Of a stretch of DNA of 64,000 nt, positions 51,806 through 59,174 are shown in pieces. A program made the position numbers and the translations under genes. The stretch comes from Bryobacteraceae bacterium (lineage in GTDB: Bacteria; Acidobacteriota; Terriglobia; Bryobacterales; Bryobacteraceae): positions 1 to 64,000 of the forward strand of contig JAICJH010000018.1 of assembly GCA_025928545.1 (NCBI GenBank), given 5' to 3'. Under the pieces are notes generated by a model that saw nothing but the letters and a program-made list of their open reading frames with translations, was not told the origin of the DNA and did not search any database. Every line of letters starts with the position of its first letter. The stretch's first letter is position 1.

Positions 51806-52930
51806 ATGCGGTTTTCCTTCCCGCGAGTCACGGCCTCAGTGTGTCTGATGGCCATTTTTGGCCTTCTCGCGGTCGCCCAGCAAAGCCTCACGGTGGCCAA
51901 ACTTGTCGAAGCGGTTAAGTCATCCATCCAGCTGAAAAATCAGGATAAAGACGTCGCCGGGTATCTTGCGAAAGTGAAGATGTCCGAAAGGCTCAGCCCA
52001 AACGTTGTCGAGGAATTGCAGGCAGCCGGCGCCGGGCCCAAAACGGTGGCCGCGCTTAGCCTGTTGGTGTCGCAGTCGGCCACTCTCAATCCGGCCCCTC
52101 CGAAAATGGTGATCACCACCCCCCAGGCGACCGGACCCCGCGAACCGTCTGAATCGGAAAAGAAACAAGTACTTCAGGAAGCCCGGACCTTCGCCCTGAG
52201 CTACGTGAAATCGCTGCCGGATTTCCTCTGCCTCCAGGTGACGCGACGTTCTGTCGATATGCATTTTCAGATCGGCTCCGAAGGTTCCTGGACTCCGGAA
52301 GACCGCATCGTGGAAAAACTGACGTTCTTCGATCACAAGGAAAACTATGAGCTGAACCAGCGCAATGACGAATCGCTGATCGGAAAGTCCTGGGAGACGC
52401 TGGGCGGCTCCATTTCACGCGGCGAATGGGCCACCCTGCTTGCGGAAGTATTTGAGCCGGCCACCAACACCGATTTCCACTGGCTCCGCTGGGGCACCCT
52501 CCGCGGGCAGTTAACCCATGTTTATCAGTACAGGGTCGAACAGCAGAATTCGCAGGAGACGATTTCGTACCAGAACGAGCAGCGAATTACCGCGGGATTC
52601 CATGGCCTGGTCTATATCCAGAAGGGCACTAACGCCATCCTGCGTATCACGATCACCCCGGACATCCCGGCCAGTTTCCCGGTGCAGGATGTCGACCAGA
52701 CGGTCGATTACGACTACCAGAAGATCGGCACTGAGACTTTCCTGCTTCCGCTGCGATCCCAGGTGCAAATGCGCGATGGCCATGTCGCGAGCCGCAATGA
52801 GATTGAGTGGCGTCAGTATCGCAAATATTCGGCCGATACGTCGATCACATACGACGCGGCCGCCGATGTTCCGCTTTCCGAAGACAAAACGAAAGAACAG
52901 CCGGCGAATCAGACGGGACCGGGCAAGTAG
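51806..52930 (+). CDS. Secreted protein of unknown family, tandem paralogue 2
   Basis: 374 residues from ATG 51806. Signal peptide: RFSFPRVTASVCLMAIFGLL with AVAQQ. It is co-linear with the preceding product over nearly the whole length: TVAKLVEAVKSSIQLKNQDK, YVKSLPDFLCLQVTRRSVDM, VEKLTFFDHKENYELNQRND, GTNAILRITITPDIPASFPV, VDQTVDYDYQKIGTETFLLP and YRKYSADTSITYD. Its C-terminal tail is longer and charged (EDKTKEQPANQTGPGK). The pair arose by tandem duplication and has since diverged mainly in the linker. No enzyme motif is seen. The gene starts 57 bases after its sister and is on the same strand. Confidence 0.8.
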   Translation: MRFSFPRVTASVCLMAIFGLLAVAQQSLTVAKLVEAVKSSIQLKNQDKDVAGYLAKVKMSERLSPNVVEELQAAGAGPKTVAALSLLVSQSATLNPAPPKMVITTPQATGPREPSESEKKQVLQEARTFALSYVKSLPDFLCLQVTRRSVDMHFQIGSEGSWTPEDRIVEKLTFFDHKENYELNQRNDESLIGKSWETLGGSISRGEWATLLAEVFEPATNTDFHWLRWGTLRGQLTHVYQYRVEQQNSQETISYQNEQRITAGFHGLVYIQKGTNAILRITITPDIPASFPVQDVDQTVDYDYQKIGTETFLLPLRSQVQMRDGHVASRNEIEWRQYRKYSADTSITYDAAADVPLSEDKTKEQPANQTGPGK

Positions 52931-52947
52931 TGGTATCTTCGTGTGGT

Positions 52948-53250
52948 ATGGTTCGTGTGATTTCCAGCACGCTCAGGACGTTCCGGATATTCTCCGTGAT
53001 CCTCGCGATCGCGGCGATGCTGGGCGTGTCCGCCGCGTCTGTTTCCGCCGCCCATTCGCACCTCAAAGAGCCGGTTGACCAGTGCAACGTCTGCCATACG
53101 GCTCATCTGACGGCGCGGCAGGTTGCCGTAATCCACGTCATCCACGGGCCGGAGCTGCAGAGCATTCTGTCGGCGCCCATCGCCGTCGCGTCGCTCGAAT
53201 CCCGTAGTATTCTGACCAGTCTCACCCGCGGCCCTCCCGTCCTGCTGTAA
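52948..53250 (+). CDS. Small exported protein with a CxxCH motif
   Basis: 100 residues from ATG 52948. The leader is TLRTFRIFSVILAIAAMLGV and SAASVSAAH. The mature part has a single KEPVDQCNVCHTAHLTARQV motif, i.e. CNVCH plus nearby histidines. One CxxCH could bind heme c, but the added His residues and the position before a CzcCBA-type efflux operon make a metal-binding periplasmic protein at least as likely (compare DUF2946-type proteins of metal-resistance loci). It begins 17 bases after the paralogue pair and ends 193 bases before the TolC-like gene. No strong ribosome site is seen. Confidence 0.6.
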   Translation: MVRVISSTLRTFRIFSVILAIAAMLGVSAASVSAAHSHLKEPVDQCNVCHTAHLTARQVAVIHVIHGPELQSILSAPIAVASLESRSILTSLTRGPPVLL

Positions 53251-53443
53251 TTGCGGCGCAGTTTCAGGTTGCATTGTGCGGGTTGACTGGAAGAAAGACC
53301 GTTTCGTGAGAACTACTATTTGCCCATCGCCGGGATCGCCGCGTGTCGCATGCGCGGCGCCGTTTCCGGCATTCGCGTATCTATCACTGCCGATCTTCCT
53401 TCCTGCCTTCCCGCAATAAGTCGCAGGCCCGTTCACGGGCCGC

Positions 53444-54790
53444 GTGGGAAAGAGGCAGATTGTGGAACCATTTTTCGAGGGCTTAATTCCGCTGGCGTTA
53501 TGCCGCCGTGGTTTGGAAAGATCTTCGTGCGCGATTCTGATGCTCATTGGCGGGGCCGTCGCATACGCCCAGCAGACAGCGCCTCCGCCAGTCCCTGCCG
53601 CACGCATCACTCTGGAACAAGCCATTCAGCTGGCGACGCAGCACAATCACGCACTCGAAGCCGCGCGCTCCAATGTAAACCAGAGTCTTGCTCAGGAAGT
53701 TACGGCCAATCTGAGGCCCAATCCCTCTCTCTCCTGGGATTCGCAGTTCATCCCGCTGTTTAATCTTTCCCAATTCGGGCAACCCGGTTATTTCAACGAC
53801 ACGGCGCAGTTCGATTTTGGCGTCGGCTATACCTTTGAGCGGGGTCAAAAACGGCAGAACCGCCTGCGGGCCGCCCAGGATCAGACGAATGTGACAAGGT
53901 CGCAGGTACTCGATGCTCAGCGCACACTGGAGTTCAACGTCGGCCAGCAGTTTATAGCTGTTTTACTCGCCGAATCCATGCTTGATCTCGCGCAGCAGGA
54001 TCTCGCCAGTTACCAGCAGACCATCGATATCAGTGAAGCCCGTGTGAAGGCGGGCGATATGAGCGAAGGCGACTTGCTGAAGATCAAGTTGCAGTTGCTG
54101 CAGTTTCAGCAGGATGTTTCCTCGGCGAAGCTTTCCAGAGTGCAGGCGCTCGCGGGGCTGCGTCAGCTGCTCGGCTTTGAATCCGTGCCGGAAAACTATG
54201 ACGTTACGGGAACACTCGATTATCAGCCCATCAAGGCCACGCTCGAAGACATGAAAGCGCTGGCCATTCGCACCCGGCCGGATTTGGTGGCGGCGCAGCG
54301 GAGCGTCATCGCAGCCCGCAGTCAGGTGTCGCTCGCCCAGGCAAACAGCAAGCGCGATCTCGGCGTCAGCTTCAATTATTCTCATGTGGGCGCTCAAAAC
54401 TCCGCGGCGTTCTTTTTCAATATGGATGTGCCGCTCTTCGACCGCAATCAGGGTGAGATCGCCCGCACTCAGGCTGCTGTCGCGCAGTCGGATCAGCAAT
54501 ACCGGGAAGCCTCGCAGCAGGTAATGACCGACGTTGTGAATGCCTGGGAAGGCCTGCACACCAACGATGAAATCGTGGGACTCTACCGGTCCGGTTATCT
54601 GGATCAGACTACACAATCGCGCGATATTTCGGAATACGCGTATCAGCACGGCGCCGCGCCGCTGCTGGATTTTCTGGATTCGGAACGAAGTTATCGCGCC
54701 AACCAACTCGCCTACCGGCAGGCTCTCGCGGCCTGGATGGTTTCACTCGAACAACTGCGTCAGGCCGCGGGCACAAGGACACTGCAATGA
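53444..54790 (+). CDS. TolC-family outer-membrane efflux protein (CzcC/CusC type)
   Basis: Up to 448 residues from GTG 53444; the true start is uncertain, since the hydrophobic leader (ERSSCAILMLIGGAVAYAQQ) could also start at GTG 53462 or TTG 53513. The outer-membrane efflux domains are clear: ITLEQAIQLATQHNHALEAA, LRPNPSLSWDSQ, EAQ-rich coiled-coil hairpins (LAESMLDLAQQDLASYQQTI; AGDMSEGDLLKIKLQLLQFQ), RPDLVAAQRSVIAARSQVSL and NMDVPLFDRNQGEIARTQAA. As a trimer it forms the outer duct of the tripartite pump with the two following gene products. The stop overlaps the next start (ATGA). Confidence 0.88.
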   Translation: MGKRQIVEPFFEGLIPLALCRRGLERSSCAILMLIGGAVAYAQQTAPPPVPAARITLEQAIQLATQHNHALEAARSNVNQSLAQEVTANLRPNPSLSWDSQFIPLFNLSQFGQPGYFNDTAQFDFGVGYTFERGQKRQNRLRAAQDQTNVTRSQVLDAQRTLEFNVGQQFIAVLLAESMLDLAQQDLASYQQTIDISEARVKAGDMSEGDLLKIKLQLLQFQQDVSSAKLSRVQALAGLRQLLGFESVPENYDVTGTLDYQPIKATLEDMKALAIRTRPDLVAAQRSVIAARSQVSLAQANSKRDLGVSFNYSHVGAQNSAAFFFNMDVPLFDRNQGEIARTQAAVAQSDQQYREASQQVMTDVVNAWEGLHTNDEIVGLYRSGYLDQTTQSRDISEYAYQHGAAPLLDFLDSERSYRANQLAYRQALAAWMVSLEQLRQAAGTRTLQ

Positions 54791-55959
54791 ACGAAACGCT
54801 GAAGAGTTTCACGATCGCGCGAACATTTCCGGCTGTCGCGCTGGGAATAGGCCTGGCGCTGGCCGGCTGCAACCGTACAGCGGACAAGCCATCCCAAATG
54901 ACTTCCTTTGCCGCTTCCGAAACGGCGGCTGACACAGCCTCGCTGTTCTCCGTACCGGCCGATCAGATGGCGCACGTTCAGGTCGTAAAGGCGGTGAAAT
55001 CCGCTATCCCCCGCGTCCTCCGGTTCACCGGTACCGTGGCCTACGATGCCCTCGCTACCACGCCTGTGTTCTCTTCCGTGGGCGGGCCGGTGCGCGAAAT
55101 TCTGGTCGCCCCAGGCGATTTTGTGAAAGCCGGCCAGCCGCTGCTGCACGTCAGCAGCCCTGACTATTCCGCTGCCCGTGCCGCCTATCAAAAAGCGCGC
55201 GATGTGCGGCAATTGGCCGAAAAAACGTATTCGCGGGCGCAAGATCTCTATGCGCACAAAGCTATCGCTCAAAAAGATCTCGAACAGGCTGAATCGGATC
55301 GCAATGTCGCGCAGTCCGATGTCGAAGCCAGTGGCGATGCCCTGCGCGCGCTCGGCATCGTTGATCCCGATGTCAGAACGCCCGGACTGCAAATTCCCGT
55401 TCTCGCGCCGGCCGCTGGAGAAATCGTAGAGCGCCTTGTCGGTCCAGGTCAACTTCTCCAGGCCGGAACCACGCAGTGCTTCACGATTTCCAATACCAGC
55501 AAAGTGTGGGTTCTAGTGAATGTCTACCAGGCGGACATGGGCACGGTCCACGTAGGCGACATCGCCGAAATCAGCACCGATGCTTATTCGCAGCCATTTC
55601 GCGGCAAGATCTCTTACATCGCGCCGTCCATGGACCCGGCCACACGAACCCTGCAGGAGAGAATCGAAACTGAAAATCCGGACCACAGGCTGAAGAAGGA
55701 CATGTACGTGACGGCGCTGGTCCATGCGGGCACGGTCGAAAACGCAGTCCTTGTTCCCGACAGCGCCGTCCTGCGCGATACGGAGAATCAGCCTTTTGTT
55801 TACGTCCTGGCCGGCAACAATCAGTTCGCTCGCCGCCTGGTGGTGCCCGGCGATTCCTCGGGCGGCCAAACGCAGATTAAATCGGGCCTGAAGGAGGGTG
55901 AAAGCGTCGCGGGTAACGGCAGTCTTTTCCTCCAGTTCCGGAATTCGATGCAGCAGTAA
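54787..55959 (+). CDS. RND efflux periplasmic adaptor (CzcB/CusB type), lipoprotein
   Basis: 390 residues. ATG 54787 overlaps the TGA of the TolC-like gene. The leader ends in a lipobox (GLALAGCNRT), so the protein is predicted to be a lipoprotein. Domains in order: a beta-barrel/lipoyl half (VFSSVGGPVREILVAPGDFV, KAGQPLLHVSSPDY), a helical hairpin (ARAAYQKARDVRQLAEKTYS; KAIAQKDLEQAESDRNVAQS), the second lipoyl half (IPVLAPAAGEIVERLVGPGQ) and membrane-proximal beta domains (VWVLVNVYQADMGTVHVGDI). It bridges the inner-membrane pump and the outer duct. No extra metal-binding N-terminal Met/His cluster is evident. Confidence 0.92.
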   Translation: MNETLKSFTIARTFPAVALGIGLALAGCNRTADKPSQMTSFAASETAADTASLFSVPADQMAHVQVVKAVKSAIPRVLRFTGTVAYDALATTPVFSSVGGPVREILVAPGDFVKAGQPLLHVSSPDYSAARAAYQKARDVRQLAEKTYSRAQDLYAHKAIAQKDLEQAESDRNVAQSDVEASGDALRALGIVDPDVRTPGLQIPVLAPAAGEIVERLVGPGQLLQAGTTQCFTISNTSKVWVLVNVYQADMGTVHVGDIAEISTDAYSQPFRGKISYIAPSMDPATRTLQERIETENPDHRLKKDMYVTALVHAGTVENAVLVPDSAVLRDTENQPFVYVLAGNNQFARRLVVPGDSSGGQTQIKSGLKEGESVAGNGSLFLQFRNSMQQ

Positions 55960-55978
55960 AGGAAACGCTCAGGTCAAT

Positions 55979-58900
55979 ATGATCCACCGTATCGTTAAAT
56001 TCGCCCTGCAACAGCGCTTCCTCATCATGATGCTTGTCGTCATGCTGATCGTCGCCGGTTCCTGGTCCTTCCTCCAGATGCCGGTCGACGCGTATCCAGA
56101 CCTCTCCCCGCCCCGCGTCGACCTCATCACGCAATGGCCTGGTCACGCCGCTGAAGAAGTCGAGCGGCTGACCACGCTTCCTCTCGAACTTGCCATGAAC
56201 GGGACCCCAAAAATGAAGGTCATGCGTTCGGTTTCGCTCTACGGACTTTCCAAAGTTATTCTGACTTTCGAGGAAGGTACCGACGATTACTTCGCTCGGC
56301 AGGTGGCGTTTCAACGAATCGCCGATGCGACTCTTCCGGCCGGAATCACGCCGGGAATGGAGCCGTTGTTCAGTCCGAGCGGTCTGGTCTACCGCTACGT
56401 TCTCGAGAGTCCCGACCGCACGCCGGAAGAACTGCACACCATCGACGACTGGACCATTGCCCGCGCCTATCGGGGCGTGCCTGGGGTAGCGGACGATTCC
56501 GGCTTCGGCGGCCCCACGATGGAATATCACGTTCTGCTCGATCCCGTCAAACTCTACAACTTCCATATCCCCGTCGCTCAGGTGGTCACCGCGCTTTCCG
56601 CGAATAACTCGAACACCGGCGGCGGCTTCTATTCTCAGGGTGGCCAGTTCAATTACGTGCGTGGACTGGGCCTGCTTCAGACTGTGGAGGACATCGGCGA
56701 AGTGCCCGTGGGCGCCAATAATGGTGCACCCGTCCGGATCAAAGACATCGGCCGCGTGGAGATGGGTAACGCGCCTCGCCTCGGCATTTTTGGCTTTGAG
56801 AAGAATCCGGACGCCGTGGAAGGCGTCATCCTGATGAGGCGCGGAGAGCAGACACAGAATGTTCTGAAAGGGGTGGAGCAGAAGACCGAACAACTGAACC
56901 GGTCGGTGTTGCCACCCGACGTAAAGATCCGCCCGTTCTATGACCGAAGCGATCTGGTTCGTGTTACCACCGACACCGTCGAGGGCAATCTCTTGCGCGG
57001 CATGCTGCTGGTGGTGATCGTTCTGATTTTCTTTCTCGGCAGCGTTCGCGCCGCCCTCATTTCAGCTCTGACGATTCCTCTCGCGCTGCTGTTTGCTTTC
57101 GTCTTCCTGAAAGCCAGAGGCGATGCCGCCAACCTGCTCTCCATCGGAGCCATCGACTTCGGCATCATTATCGACGGCACCATCGTGATGGTGGAAAACA
57201 TCTATCGCGAACTCGGGCTGAGGCATGGCCAGCAATACAAATTGCGCGACGTGCTGATTATCGCGGCGCACGATGTCGATCGCCCAATCTTCTATTCCGT
57301 GGCCGTCATCATCGCCGGATACCTGCCGATCTATGCGTTGACCGGACCCGCCGGCTTGCTGTTCCGCCCCATGGCCAACACAATGGCGTTCGCCCTCGTC
57401 GGTGCGCTCGTTCTTACCCTGACCATCGTGCCGGTAGCGGCGTCATTCTGGTTCACCAGCGGCGTGAAAGACCGCCGGAATCCTGTTTTCGAATGGGTCC
57501 GCGATATCTACAAAGTGATGCTGAGCGCTTGCCTGCGCTTTCCGAAAGTAACGGTCTTCGCGGGCGTCCTGATTTTTGCCGCCACCCTCACACTCATTCC
57601 GCAGATTGGCGGCGAGTTCCTCCCTCATCTGGATGAAGGCGCGCTTTGGGTGCGCGCCACCATGCCTTATACCATCTCATTTGAGGAGTCCAGCGCCTTC
57701 GCCCCGAAGATCATGGCCATCCTGAAAACCTATCCGCAGGTCACGGTGGTGGGCTCAGAACTGGGCCGTCCCGATGACGGGACCGACGCCACGGGTTTCT
57801 TCAACGACGAGTTTTACGTCGGACTTCGGCCGTACAAGGATCAAACCTGGCAGACCGGTTCCATACACACCAAGGCCGACCTCGTTGCCGATCTGGAGAA
57901 GAAGTTCGAAACGTTCCCCGGCGTCATTTTCAACTACACGCAGCCCGCCGAAGACGCCGTGGATGAAGCCCTGACCGGACTCAAGAGCGCGCTGGCGGTA
58001 AAGATTTACGGCGAAGATCTGAACGTGCTCGAAACCAAAGCGGTCGAGATTAAACGAACGCTGGATCGCACGCCGGGGTTCAAGCAACTGACAGTGGTAC
58101 GTGAACTGGGCCAGCCCAGCCTGCTGATCACTCCGGACCGGCCGAAGATCGCTCGTTACGGCATCAATGTCGATGACGTGGGCAGCGTCGTCGAAGCCGC
58201 CATCGGTGGTACACCTGCAACTCAAATCGTCCAGGGCGAGAAGCTGTTCGACCTTGTCGTCCGTATGGACCCGCAGTACCGTTCCGGAGAACGGCAGATT
58301 GGAAATTTGCTTGTGCCGGCGCCTGGTGGCCAGCAGATACCGCTCTCGGAGCTGGCATCGATACACCAGTCCTCCGGCGCGTCATTCATCTACAGAGAAA
58401 ACAATTCGCGGTACATCGGGGTTCAGTTTTCAGTCAATGGCCGCGATCTGGAAGGTGTCATCAAAGATGGGCAAAAAGCTGTAGCTAACGCCGTGCACCT
58501 GCCCCAGGGCTATCGTCTGGAATGGGGCGGCGAATACGGCGAGTTGCTGGAAGCAGAAGCTCAGTTCGCCATCATCGGGCCGCTCGCGGTCATGCTGATA
58601 TTCATGCTCCTCTTCGCTCTCTATGGCAATTTCAAATTTCCCATGATGATCGTAATGGGTGTCTGCCTCACCGCGCCCGTGGGAGCTCTGCTGGCGCTGA
58701 AATTCACCCACACGCCGTTCAGCGTTTCGAGCGTACTGGGCCTGCTGGCCCTGCTGGGCGTTTCGGTGGAGACGGCAGTGATCCTGGTGAGCTACATCAA
58801 CAAGCTGCGCCTCGAAGGCATGAGTATCCACGATGCGACGCTGGCTGCTTCATTAATGAGGCTTCGGCCAATCATGATGACGGCGCTGGTGGCTTGCCTC

Positions 58901-59065
58901 GGGCTGCTTCCCGCCGCTATGGCGACCGGCGTTGGCAGCGATACCCAAAAGCCTTTCGCCATTGTGGTGGTAGCCGGACCGATCTCCAGTTTGCTGCTCG
59001 GGTTCTTCGTCAATCCAGCGCTTTATCAATTGGTAGCGCGCCGCGATGATGTGCTTAAGGTCTGA
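55979..59065 (+). CDS. Heavy-metal RND efflux pump, inner-membrane subunit (CzcA/CusA family)
   Basis: 1028 residues from ATG 55979, typical of HME-RND pumps. TM1 lies in FLIMMLVVMLIVAGSWSFLQ, followed by MPVDAYPDLSPPRVDLITQW, the standard HME start. TM4 carries the proton-relay motif AIDFGIIIDGTIVMVENIYR (D...D...E), the form found in divalent-cation (Co/Zn/Cd/Ni) pumps and not in the Cu/Ag CusA type. Porter-domain segments include FEEGTDDYFARQVAFQRIAD and GVPGVADDSGFGGPTMEYHV. The C-terminal half repeats the fold (LGLLALLGVSVETAVILVSY). Together with the two preceding gene products it exports metal ions from the periplasm or cytoplasm. Exact metal is inferred only to class level. Confidence 0.93.
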   Translation: MIHRIVKFALQQRFLIMMLVVMLIVAGSWSFLQMPVDAYPDLSPPRVDLITQWPGHAAEEVERLTTLPLELAMNGTPKMKVMRSVSLYGLSKVILTFEEGTDDYFARQVAFQRIADATLPAGITPGMEPLFSPSGLVYRYVLESPDRTPEELHTIDDWTIARAYRGVPGVADDSGFGGPTMEYHVLLDPVKLYNFHIPVAQVVTALSANNSNTGGGFYSQGGQFNYVRGLGLLQTVEDIGEVPVGANNGAPVRIKDIGRVEMGNAPRLGIFGFEKNPDAVEGVILMRRGEQTQNVLKGVEQKTEQLNRSVLPPDVKIRPFYDRSDLVRVTTDTVEGNLLRGMLLVVIVLIFFLGSVRAALISALTIPLALLFAFVFLKARGDAANLLSIGAIDFGIIIDGTIVMVENIYRELGLRHGQQYKLRDVLIIAAHDVDRPIFYSVAVIIAGYLPIYALTGPAGLLFRPMANTMAFALVGALVLTLTIVPVAASFWFTSGVKDRRNPVFEWVRDIYKVMLSACLRFPKVTVFAGVLIFAATLTLIPQIGGEFLPHLDEGALWVRATMPYTISFEESSAFAPKIMAILKTYPQVTVVGSELGRPDDGTDATGFFNDEFYVGLRPYKDQTWQTGSIHTKADLVADLEKKFETFPGVIFNYTQPAEDAVDEALTGLKSALAVKIYGEDLNVLETKAVEIKRTLDRTPGFKQLTVVRELGQPSLLITPDRPKIARYGINVDDVGSVVEAAIGGTPATQIVQGEKLFDLVVRMDPQYRSGERQIGNLLVPAPGGQQIPLSELASIHQSSGASFIYRENNSRYIGVQFSVNGRDLEGVIKDGQKAVANAVHLPQGYRLEWGGEYGELLEAEAQFAIIGPLAVMLIFMLLFALYGNFKFPMMIVMGVCLTAPVGALLALKFTHTPFSVSSVLGLLALLGVSVETAVILVSYINKLRLEGMSIHDATLAASLMRLRPIMMTALVACLGLLPAAMATGVGSDTQKPFAIVVVAGPISSLLLGFFVNPALYQLVARRDDVLKV

Positions 59066-59148
59066 GGCCGGATCTGCCGCTTGCGGCAACGCCCGCCCCG
59101 CATAATCTCCGCTGATTCTTGCGAACTCGGGCGCCCGCATTGGCCCGC

Positions 59149-59174
59149 GCTAAACTATATTTAGCCATGCCTAA
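59149..59174. promoter_or_regulatory. Candidate metalloregulator operator over the start codon of the Nramp gene
   Basis: Two overlapping dyads: GCTAAACTATATTTAGC (59149-59165, perfect 6-base arms) and TTAGCCATGCCTAA (59161-59174, TTAG/CTAA arms), the second spanning the ATG at 59167. TTAG...CTAA half-sites recall DtxR/MntR-family operators. A regulator bound here would block translation initiation and transcription. This is a pattern match by eye, and no regulator gene is in the window. Confidence 0.4.

Noticed and set aside
55877..56893. 338-codon minus-strand frame
   Set aside because: Antisense to the RND pump gene; His/Asp-rich composition comes from mirrored codons.
59075..59088. Hairpin TGCCGCTTGCGGCA after the RND pump gene as a terminator
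   Set aside because: The stem is only five base pairs with a four-base loop and no T-run follows, so termination cannot be supported.
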